From Nemopilema nomurai (lineage: Eukaryota > Cnidaria > Scyphozoa > Rhizostomeae > Rhizostomatidae): a stretch of 64,000 nt of DNA. The stretch lies in assembly GCA_003864495.1 (NCBI GenBank), contig ML133389.1, positions 2,093,560-2,157,559 of the forward strand, written 5' to 3'. The first letter of the stretch is position 1, and each line of letters starts with the position of its first letter. The notes beneath the pieces were generated by a model. The model saw nothing but the letters and a program-made list of their open reading frames with translations. It did no database searches and was not told where the DNA came from. This document shows positions 1 to 12,000 of this stretch, in pieces. Made by a program: the position numbers and the translations under genes.

Positions 1-79
1 AAGGTGCTTTCTCCATGGGGCTGTTTATTCTGATCTGCAGCTCAACTAGGGCTTGGGTTTTTCGCTCGATTTCCTCTCT
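1..79 (-). CDS. Coiled-coil gene exon 21 (cut by the window edge)
   Basis: Residues 704-729 of the partial protein, REEIERKTQALVELQIRINS then PMEKAP. The acceptor is TTTTTCGCAG, phase 0. The exon or the gene continues left of position 1, and no stop codon is seen. Confidence 0.8.
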
Positions 80-3000
80 CTGCGAAAAATCAGTGAAAAA
101 GTTGATTGATTAAGCTGTGATGCAAGTTGCATACCGTACATCGTTCAACTCAAAAAGTAGATTAAGTCTTATCTAATCAAGATAGATTAACAAAAATGAT
201 TACTATCTGGTACAAATTATTATTTACCTTAATCATGCAGGTATGACAGAAACTTTAGATAGCCAAACTAGAAGCAAACTTGACAAGATGACGAACGAAC
301 ATTGTCAAACTACTGGGTCTATCATCAAATGATAATGTCAAACCATCAAATGACAATGTCAAACCATCAATTGACAATGTCAAACTGTCAAATGACAATG
401 TCAAACCATCAAATCAAAACAGTACGGACAAATGTTGTAAAATTGATATATAGCCATCGTGCTTACCAGTTCATCTTTTTCCACCATAATTTCTTCCTGA
501 AATAAGAAAGAAAACATTTTAAAAATGTTTCACGATTCAAATTGAACAATTCTGGTTCTTTAAGCTGACCACCATGGTGCTTCAAACATTCGGTTGGTAA
601 ACACTTACTAAGTGTAATAGCTCATTAAACATAGATATAGTTGAAAAAATCTTATTTTTAAGTGAATTTCATGGAGATTCTCTAGACCCATAAGATAATA
701 TAACATTAAAAGCAGGATAAATTGAAAGAAATTTTATTACCAACTGCAGCATTGCTAGTTCAGCCTAAAAGAAAAGAATTAAAGTATTATAAAAACATGT
801 CGGAAAATTATTGATGTTTGCTAAAAACTGTAAAACTGATTTGATAAGATGTTGTCGTATTTGGTAGTATCAATGACGTAGTTAGTAGCATTGTTTATTC
901 AAAAGAGTTACTCATTCAAAAGAGAACTAATGGATTGAGATTTAGTATTTTGAATTTAAGCATTCAAAAGATTACCTCATTTTCTGCTTCTTCCTTCAAT
1001 GCCTTTCCAGTTTCGAGCTGTCTAACTAGCTCCTCTCGTTCCTAAGGTTTGACATCAATTATCATAATACTGAATAATTACGAATTCTTTACCATAATAC
1101 TGAATAATTACGACTTCTTTATCATAATACTGAATAATTACGACTTCTTTATCATAATACTGAATAATTACGAATTCTTTATCATAATACTGAATAATTA
1201 CGAATTCTTTATCATAATACTGAATAATTACGAATTCTTTACCATAATACTGAATAATTACGAATTCTTTATCATAATACTGAATAATTACGAATTCTTT
1301 ATCATAATACTGAATAATTACGAATTCTTTATCATAATACTGAATAATTACGAATTCTTTACCATAATACTGAATAATTACGAATTCTTTACCATAATAC
1401 TGAATGATTACGACTTCTTTATCATAATACTGAATAATTACGACTTTGTCAACATGATCAAGGAAGGCTCGAGAAATAATTTTTCATTACTGAATAGCTT
1501 CCATACTGTTAAATTGTGATAACTAAATTCCTGGTTCAGACACTGAACCGACATTCTGCTTGAAGTCAAGGGCCAAATAGAAGGTCAGCGTTGTAATGTA
1601 ATAGTTTCGATTCCTAATCTAGCCTAGTGTGGGAGATCAATACTATAATTTCTACATAGAATAATTCCTATTTCTAGTGATAATACGAGCATAATAAGAG
1701 TTAATCACGTGTTTACGATCATTCAAAATACTGTTATTTTTAAAACAAATGAGTGGGAAATAGATACCGTGCTCCAGTTGTTTCTGAGATCCATCATGCC
1801 TTTCAAAGCCTGTACTTTGTTATTGTACTGCAAAAGCGATAATAAAACAGTGTTACACCAGCCATCTTTTTGCAATGCCCATCTACAGTCATATTGTTGG
1901 CAAAGGCCTTAAAGCCTCTTAGAATCCAGAAACATCGAACAAACGTGTTTCGATAGAGAGAGAGTATAAGGCAGGCGTGCAAGGGTGCTGCAAGCTTTGC
2001 CAAAGTCTTCGCATGAACTGTAGTATGGTAATAAGGCAATATAGACAGAAGTCCAAGTATTCTTCGTCCGACAAATTTGTGACCTTCAAGATGGGAAAAT
2101 AAACAAAAGCTTTTGGGATGTCACATCTACATTTACACGGGAAGGGTATAACCACCAAAAATCAACTCTGAGGACACCTACGTCAGATTATAATTCGTTA
2201 ATGAAAAACAACACATTGAAGAGTTACTAATGCTTCATAAGTTCAAAGGTCAAAGGCCATGATATTCACCTTTTGTCTGAGTTCAGTCAGTTCATTGAGC
2301 ATCTCTTCTTCCTTCTGTTTCGTCTGTTTAAGAAATTTTGCAAACATACAATTATCGTGTATCTCCGGTTACTTTGTCAAAACGAGAATCGCCTGATTAG
2401 TGAATATTTCTAAACAGGCTTTAAGCAATACGAATGGCGATCCGTCTCTATTGAGCGCTATTTGACGGAAAAACCATAACACGGACTTTATACATAATTA
2501 TCATTATGCACGGACTCTGGAGAATGTAGATTCATTTTTTTTACAAAGCTGCGGCTGTAAGTCCATTTAAGGCTCAGTCGCGTACTCCTCAACCAAAAGG
2601 AAACCATTTAGACCATTTCGTCATTTCGGGTGCTCTTAGATGTTTTAGGCTGGTTTCAAACGGTTTCAGATGTTTCGAGATGGTTTCAGATGGCTTCAAG
2701 GAACTTTAAGGCGGCTTCGTGCAAGCCTAGATAGCTTTCAAAATTTGTCGTGGTTCGATTTTTACCAATTTGATTCATTAAGACAAATTTGAAATAAATC
2801 ACTCTTCCTTTGCAGTCCGCAAAATCTATTTCATCTCAATATAAAAACGATTATAAAGATTAAGTTTGCTTACAATCTTTCTGTAATGAGCAAATCTGGC
2901 TGGTATTTCTTGGATAGGAAACTCATCCTAGAATGAAGAGTATGTTTTCAATCAAAAATTGAACACAAGGCAATACATCTTAAAAGAAGTTGTAAAAGAG

Positions 3001-6000
3001 GTTTAAACATCAGGAGAAAACTGGTCTTACTCTACTACTATACTTCTTCTGGCTAACTCTGATTTTCAAGAGTGGAAGACAAAAGGTTCTAGAGTGCTGT
3101 TAAAATTCTTGCTAAAAATCAGCAAAGAATATTCCCCATGCTCATTTCTGCATCATCAGAGAAAGATAGATAAGGCAGAGAAAGATTCTTGCATCATTTA
3201 ATTCACGGCCTAGATATCATATTGATAGTTGGCAATATTGATAAAATATTGGGAAACACCTCTTATTATTACCGATCTATTCCCGTTAGGTACACGAAGA
3301 CATCTAAACATGATTATGGCGTTTCTAATTCAATATGATGTAATTCTTCTAATTTAATATCTCCGTGCAATAAAATTCTCACCCAGTTTGCGTTTTCGTC
3401 AACTGACTCAAGATCCTTGATCGCGTCTTCAGGAATCAAGCTCAAAGAGATCCTGCGCACTGCATTCTCGAGTTCAGAATCGATATCCTTTTTCTCCGGG
3501 ACTACAACCTCGGTTTGGATTGCTTCATCGATCATTTCGACCATGCCAGCATTAGCCTCTTCTTGAGTTGTTTGCAGTGGTTTCGAGGATTTCCGTGATA
3601 GGTTGCTTTTCGATTGCACTAGTTTGCTGGTACGGCGTCTGCCACGTGATCCGAACGATTTTTCAGGACTTGATGGTAGGCCTTGGGAAGAAACGGTTTA
3701 CAAATGTGTTGTAAAAGATTGTTGGGGACACGAGGTAAGGTACGTTCGAAAGGTGTAGTTAGCCCCCCGTGAAAGGAATGTGTGTGCATGCGTTCTTTGA
3801 ATACTACTGTAGACGGGCACGGGGGAGAAGTTTGAACAAATAACAACGACGATCCAACTGCTGAAGTTATTGTTCTAGCATGTTCAATGCGCATGCGTAT
3901 CTACTCCTCGTAGCTGATTGGTGTGTACAGACCACTTACGCTCTTGTTCTAAACAATCTAGAGCCGCCCACGATCTGGTCTCCGCAGCAAGGGACAACAT
4001 GAAAACATCCATTTACTACCTCGCAAATGCGATGAATTAGAAAAAGGTAGCACTTCTAAAATTTCCAAAGGTAGGGGGGCGAAACCATAATTGACAAACA
4101 AACAAACATCATCAATTACCTGGTGTACCGCTCACGGATGAGTCGGTAAAGGAGACGCTGCGGTTTTCAATATCACCCTGTTTCATGGCAGGAGTAGCAG
4201 GGGTCGCCGCTGCTGGAGTTCCTGGAAGTTTGGCAGTTGGAGTCATCGAGTAACCCGGAAATGGAACTGTTTCCGTGTTTGATCGATCAAGTTGATTTGA
4301 ATCGGACTTGGACTTTAGAGAAGTGACTGAGCCGTCTGTTTGCAACGCCTTTTTGGGAGTTGAAGGTAGAGAATCTGTACCAAGGGTCTGGCTCTATAAG
4401 TGCAATCAGTTGTGTCATTACAGGTGCAAACTTCAAGGAATCGAAATCATTGGCATTGAGATATTGCTCTTGATCTAAAATCACTTGGCTACTATCAATC
4501 ATTATTCGTGATTAAGTCGTAACCCATGACCCATGCAGTTCTAGTCCATGACCTTTGGTGACCCTTCTACAAATTTCATCTTACGGCCATCCCATCCACT
4601 AGTCCGAAGGTGCCAATTAACAGCTCCAGCAGAACAGGTGGTCTTCTAATAACTAGTTTCTATTTTAACACAATATTATCAGTGTGAACTTTGACCTTTA
4701 ACTTTTGACCTTTGACATGTTTGCTTGACATCTGAATATCCATTATGCAACTTATGATAATTGATTTAATAGAACTTATAAAATTCTGACGCACCTTCTT
4801 AGCAGCAGTTGTGAGTCTCAATGCCTTGGCTGAAGATTTCCAAGACAGCTTCGAGGCCGATCGACTCTTTTCCGTGTCTTCATTGAAAAAGGAGGTCGTG
4901 AACCTTTGGAGCTCAGCACGCTCCTTCTCAGCGTCATCTCTTTGCTTTTCGACCTACGATATAGGCAATTAGGCATAAACAACATGAAATAATGTCGCAA
5001 AACAGCACGGAGACCCAAATCCTTGAGTACCAGCAGATAGGTCCAACATACAGGGGAACCGACACGAACTGACACTACTCATAAAAGGGAATTCGGAACC
5101 CTATATATGCAGGAAGCACGATGGCTTCTAACGAACAGAGAGGCTAAAATGGTACAAAATAAATTTTCACTTTATCTTTACTGGGTGTAACAATAATGCT
5201 GGGAGTAGAGCACATGAGATAGAGTTAAAGGATGCCTTAATAGTTAATTAAGTTGTTAGTTTCATTGCGGAAACTTGTCTTCATTTTTAACTTGCGTCGT
5301 AACGATTGCTATGTGCGTATTGCCATGATGGATGTTATCTATACAAGGGCGTGATCAATTTCATACATACAAGGACAAGCCTTTCTTTGAGTGTGAATAT
5401 TTCCTCCTCATATTTTGATTTCATATCGCTGGTCTCGTTTTGGTAGTTGGTCCTCAAGTCTTTCAACTCCTGGTCATGCTGGATTTCCATGGCTGAAGCG
5501 AGACATAAATCAGGATGTTATTAGCATGGATAAGACCGTAATAGAAAATATACCAATATAATATAATATATCAAAATATGATATAATATATTATAACATA
5601 AAATAATATGATATAATACAATATATCATAATATAGTTCAATAAAATAAAATATAAAGAAATTTGATATAATAAAACATAGTATAAAATAAAATAATGTA
5701 ATATGATATAATGTATTATGAAATAACATAACACAATATGACATGATGTATTATATTGAATAATATTATACTGCGTAATGTAATATAATTCAATAAAATA
5801 TAATGTAACATAATATAGTATTATCCAAGCTAGAAACTTTTGCTCTACTGTGTAAAACCCTGAGAAATATCATAGAAAGGCGGGGTCAAAAGGTGCTGAT
5901 TTAGAGCAATATTAGGATAATGTCAAAACTGTTTGTTGATTCTGTTTAACGAGAGTTTTCTCAAGATGTTTACCAAGCAGATTTTCCCACAACCTAAATT

Positions 6001-9000
6001 AATTGTACATTTAACCATGCGGATAAGCGCATTTCCAAATGAACACAAGCACACCTGTGTTTATACAACGTGGCTATCTTACAAAGTAATCAACAACACT
6101 TAGTACACTTAAAATATGCATGCCCATTTCGCATCAGACGGATGACATTTCTCGCGATAAAGTCTTGATGAGTCGCACACCCAAAATATCAAGCCGTGTT
6201 TTGTCTTTGGGCCTTAAAGTTATAGCTTTTTGATTATCCTCAACAAAGGGAAAGATTCGTCAGGAATCTTGATTTGACATCTGCTTTTGACGTCTCGGGT
6301 AAGAAACGCCGAGAAAACACCATTTTAAACCAGGAAATTACTTAGAAACTTGAAAGGGTCACCTGTAAAATGATGGTAATAAAAATTTAGAGGGTCAATG
6401 ATGGTACATAAGGCTCTGAAAGGGAGTTCTCTAATACCGTTATTCACAATTGCTAGAAAAAGCGGAACTATTTTTCGCATACTTAAAAGTACTTTTTTCG
6501 TCCGACACTCCTCAGAGTATGCAAACGTCGGAAGATAACCAAAAACTGACCGAATAAATAGCCAGATGCGGATCGAAAACACTAGAGGGTGATAAGCAGA
6601 GCGCGTGATTGGTTATAATTGACCAATCTGCGTTACTTAACACCTCACTTTAGAAGAGCCCAAGGGAAAAGACGAACTCTTTCTGTCTACAAAGAATGGG
6701 ATTTTCCATTGAAATATAGACAGACTCCAATACCGTTATTCAAAATCAACATAAAAATAAGAAACAAACTCAAGAAAGACAAAAGGTAGGAAATAATCAT
6801 ACGTGGAATGAGTAAGAAAGAAATGAAAAAGAAGGGAAGAAATGATGGTAGTTATCTTCGCAAATGGTAAAATTCTTTTATTTTTACATTGGCCAGGAAA
6901 TCACTCCGAAGTTAATATCACAATTTAAACATGGAAAGGAAGTATGATGGTTTTGCTAGTACAGATAAAATAAATGCGAGAAAAGGTTTAAAGTAGATAA
7001 TCAAGTGTATTTATGAGAAAATAGCATCTGTGAAATGAGAAGCAGGCGCCACGTGTCAAAGAAAGTGGATATAAGTGCATGGCATAACGTATCCTTAAAA
7101 GGGTAAAAATGCTTTGGCAATGATGTCGCTTTCACAGTGTAAACTTCGACGTTAATAGAGTGTCAACAATACGGCAAGAAGGCTACGGAGGAGCAAGTAA
7201 ACTGCGTAGTGGCAAGACTACTACGAAGGAGCAAGTACACTACGTGGTGGCAAGACTGCTACGAAGGAGCAAGTATACAACGTAGTGACAAGAATACTAC
7301 GAAGGAGCAAGTACACCACGTAGTGACAAGACTTCTACGAAGGAGCAAGTACACTACGTAGTGGCAAGACTGCTACGAAGGAGCAAGTACACTGCGTAGT
7401 GGCAAGACTACTACGAAGGAGCAAGTACACTACGTGGTGGCAAGACTGCTACGAAGGAGCAAGTATACAACGTAGTGACAAGAATACTACGAAGGAGCAA
7501 GTACACTACGTAGTGGCAAGACTTCTACGAAGGAGCAAGTACACTGCGTAGTGGCGAGACTGCTACGAAGGAGCAAGTACACTACGTAGTGGCGAGACTA
7601 CTACGAAGGAGCAAGTACACTACGTAGTGGCAAGACTACTACGAAGGAGCAAGTACACTGCGTAGTGGCAAGACTGCTACGAAGGAGCAAGTACACTACG
7701 TAGTGGCGAGACTACTACGAAGGAGCAAGTACACTACGTAGTGGCAAGACTACTACGAAGGAGCAAGTACACAACGTAGTGACAAGTACACTACGAAGGA
7801 GCAAAAGCTACCAGCATCGTTATGAGTATTATGAGCGCGATATATATACAGGTCAAGCTCAGATCACAAAAGACAGCACCAATTTATTCATTCTTAATTC
7901 TACTTGCCTCATTAATTTTTAACTCAGCAAAATGGTGTTGCATAGGGATTGCATAAAATAATAAACATCTCTGATAAACAATTTGACTTCTTAACATTTA
8001 AAATTCTTAACACTTAATTTAACGTTTAAATATTAATTGGCTTCTTTGCAGATAAGTAGAGAACGTTTTTTATGCATTCAAAACAATTTAAAGAACCAAA
8101 AACTTGACATCTTCAATCAACTATAAATTATCTCAGATAAAAGATTAAATCACGCCCTTCTCCTAGACTATTTAGCAAGTCCATAAAGACCAAAGATCTA
8201 AAAGGTCGTTTCAACTGTATATAAATTCTTGTCAGCAAAGAAAAAAATACTTTAAAGACAATGAAGCCATTACACAGATGGTGAGAAAATCAAGAAACCT
8301 CTCTACAGTCATTAAGACTGCTTTCCCTTTTTTGCTAACTGTCGTTATATTGATACTTACAATGATCAATGCTGATACTTGTTAAACAACTAGCAAATGT
8401 ATTGTTATTAAAGGGAATTGAAGCATGTGTAAATGGCTCGGAGCCAGCAAGCTCGAACTGTCAATCAAACATCAACCAATCACAAGTATCTATGTACCAT
8501 CTCACGTGCTCACTTCCACTGTCGATTGCACGCGATATGCCTTTGAATCTACTTCACGTGCACAGTTACAATGTGACTACACTGCGCAGGCTCTGTACTG
8601 TCTATTTTTAGAAAGTGCTTGATCTATGCTTCTATTACCTTTAAGTACCCCTTTTTACCGCATTGCCACTTGAATGCTACCAAACTTATCATTTTTCTTC
8701 ATTTAAAAAACCGAGGAAAGTTTCTATTAGCCATGATTTCTATTTCGTGTCTCCTATAAAGTAATCGGCGACATTTTGGTGACAGATGGCTGATTTTCTT
8801 ATCTAGCGTGAAATTGGGAGTGGCAGCTTCGAATCGTTCCGTTCCACCAACCAAACGCGTATATGGTTCTGCCTTAATGGCATCAAACTCTTTTAGACTA
8901 ATGGTAAAAAGCAATGTTTCAATGCCAAGACATAAAAGTTGCCAGAAGATTTCATTAAGCGTAAATAGCGCTTCACGACCGTCCGATATAAGATAGTACC

Positions 9001-12000
9001 ACAAAAATGCAGAGCTGTATCTTAACAGTACCGAACACTTTATGACAAATGGTAAACACTCATAGGCCAAATGCTGAGAATTTAATGGTAACAAAGATTC
9101 ATTTGATTTTCTTTATTACAGGGATTTATTCATGTACATTTATTGCACAGAAGGAACTAGCGGTCATTTTGATTTTAATCAAATTTATTTTCCTTGAAAG
9201 CTCCTAGCTAAATTACTTGCAGGTGAATCTTTGCGTCTTTGTTACAAATTAATATAATATTCTTCCAACCTGTTTGCTAAGATCTTATTGCGATTTCCGA
9301 AAACTGTTTGATCTTCCTGTTTGATCTTATTGATCATGCTCCTGACACGAAACTTAAAATACGCTTTTTTGTGTCTAAATTTGAGCGCTGTATAACTGCA
9401 AAGGAAAGAAACGGAAACTGTATTTGCTGAAGATAAGAATTTGCAAGCGAAGCCTCCGCCAGCGTAAACAGAAGAGTTGGAAGTCAGAAGCAAATGTGAA
9501 CTCTACAGAGGGCAATGGGGTAAAGTTTAACAGGGTATGAAAAGGGAACAAGTGCACTTTTCAACTTCTTTTCGAGCATCCCTTCCTTAGATTATCCTTA
9601 AGTGGCTTTCCCCGTTACACCTTAACCTACCACTCCCCAAAATTAAACCTTTACCTGCCCCTGGTATGAACTATGGAGCCACGTTCATGCAGCCCCTGCC
9701 ACATTCCCCCCGTTTTGCTAATTGCAAGGCGCAGAAACATTGTTGATGTTTGACACATCTGCGCTTGTCAATCAAAGTACGATAACGAAAAAACACGTGA
9801 CAACCGAAGGGTATAAGAGTTGATGCAAGGCAGATGCAAAACAGATGCGAGATTTTGAGAGTCAGTTCCTAAAGGTTCTCGCTGTCTTGAGTAACATATT
9901 GGAAAGCTTGGAGATGGGTTACTGGTCCATGAAATGAGTGATGTTTCTTAAAGACGTACGTTAGATGTGTGGCTGGGATGAAACGAAGACAACTTGCATA
10001 ACAACACTCAAAGAAGGATACCCGCGCACTTGTTTGCTTACTTGGATGTACGATTAATGCAAGTGGAAAAACATTACTGCGATAGGTTCCTTGAAGGAGA
10101 ACTCAGCTTGAAACAACATTTATCACTCATGTTTCACTGGAGTCGAAGAAAGTGCAAATAGCATATATAATGCATTGATGCAATTTGAGTTCGTGCATTC
10201 TCTAGTGTAATAGCTTCGAATTTGTTCAAATGAGTTTTTGGAATTATTCAAAACGCGGATAACGTCCATGAAATATAATTGGAGCACGTCTTTTGTTAAA
10301 CGAACAGGTATTTCACTTCTGTGGGATCTTATTTTCCATGTGTTGACAAAATTATGGCGGATTTTGTATAAATAATACAACTGCATCATTCGACACTGGT
10401 TGCAGGCAAGGAACTTCGCATCATGGAAATTTCGTGCGAATATTACGAAGATATTCTAAACAGCAACACAACAAGGAGAATAAATTGGAAGATTTGCTCC
10501 GTTATGAATCTTTTACTGGCATTTCCAACAGTTGTTATTAACATCTCTTTGATAATTGCTATTCTGACCACCACGTTCAGGACCAATCCATGCCAAAAGT
10601 TGTTGCTTAACCTAGCGATCATCGATGTTGTAACCGGTGTCTTGGTGATGCCCGGGTTTTATTTGATTTTTGGCGACATACCGGGTTCGGGTGCTTTCTG
10701 TGCAATTGCGGATTCTACATTTTCACTGGCATTTTTGCTTGGATCGACATCTTTTCTGACAATTATAACAATATCTCTGGAACGCTTCACGAAGGTCCGA
10801 TATCCATACACATATCACCAGAAATTCAGTTTGATGAAAACTCGGGTTCTTATTTTCAACACCTGGTTTCTTCCGACAGTTGCGCTGGCTATATACCAAC
10901 TGACCCGGAATAAAACATTTATGTACACTGCTATGCTCTCGCCAATAGCGATCGGGGCGGTAATTGTGTTGTATAGTTACGGATCCATCCTTATGATCGC
11001 ATGGACGACGCGGCGTCAAATAAACGCCGAGGCGGCGAGATACGGGAATAAGGGCCTAAGCCAAGGCGATAGAAAACTTGCTTTAATTGGAGGCTTGATT
11101 GTCGTTTCGATGTTTCTCTGTTACTTGCCAACATTAACTCGGGCCTTGGGTAGACTTTGTAATATCAAGAGCTTGGTTTTAGATGACATTCTTGGCTGGA
11201 AGTGGACATTTCTAGTTGGTAACTCACTCTTGAACCCATTGATATCTTGTGTTTTCAACCCGACTTACAAGAAGCGAATTGCAAAGATTTGGACTTGCAA
11301 GAAGTGTCATGGCGACGACTTTGTCAGTAATAGAACAACGACGAGATAGCACCAACCTCAAAATAGTTCTCGAGCTCAAGTTGGGTCTTTGTGAGGGGCC
11401 CTGACTTTGCGATTACATGAGAAGTTTTCAGCCCTCCTTGAGCTAGGCGGGCTGGATTTTTCAGCCCGGGTGAACGGGCTGAGTTTTCTTATATAATCGC
11501 AAATTTTCCAGCCCGGGCTGAGAATTTAGTTTCCGCAAGAGCATTCTGAGTACAGTTCACGCCAAAACACTTAAAAGAAGCTTGTCAAAGATGGCGGAAG
11601 CAATTGAAAGCAGCAAAGAACGCTTCCAATGGAAAACTGCAAATCTTATTCAATGTTTAGCAACATACAAGAGCCAATTGGAATTTAATAACAGTGACTT
11701 TAACGCAGACAAGGTAAAGCAATACCTTGTAGAGCTAATAAAGCGCCGAATTGGAGAACATAGAAGGACAACATCTTCCGCGCCTTTTTTGCGGGCTGAA
11801 CACTTTTATATAATTGGCCCCTGAATCGACTGAAAAACATCTGAAGAAAATGAATGCAGAAAGTGGTCTAATTCGAAAATGGAACCATATGTTCGAAGTT
11901 TCACGTGTGCACTAAAAGTTGATTGGTTGGACAACAGATTGTGAACTAATTTGACACGTGATGACGACGCTTTTGTGCAGATGCCCTGAAAACTTATCAC

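Noticed and set aside
1049..1519. 156-codon plus frame
   Set aside because: Made by the 30-bp minisatellite, whose length is a multiple of three.
3619..3894. 91-codon minus frame overlapping exon 17
   Set aside because: Different frame from the exon supported by splice sites and phase; no domain.
4287..4502. Minus-strand frame MIDSSQVILDQEQYLNANDF overlapping exon 16
   Set aside because: It is protein-like, but it is in a different frame from exon 16, has no acceptor in phase with exon 15 and would not join exon 17. Exon 16 as called fits both neighbours.
7180..7806. Regular repeats resembling a CRISPR array
   Set aside because: The repeat is continuous 38-bp tandem sequence without unique spacers and lies in an animal gene intron. 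The same holds for the arrays at 1056, 35531 and 47056.
8699..9094. 131-codon minus frame
   Set aside because: No recognisable motif, no convincing splice sites, and not in phase with the surrounding gene. Might be a relic but cannot be supported.
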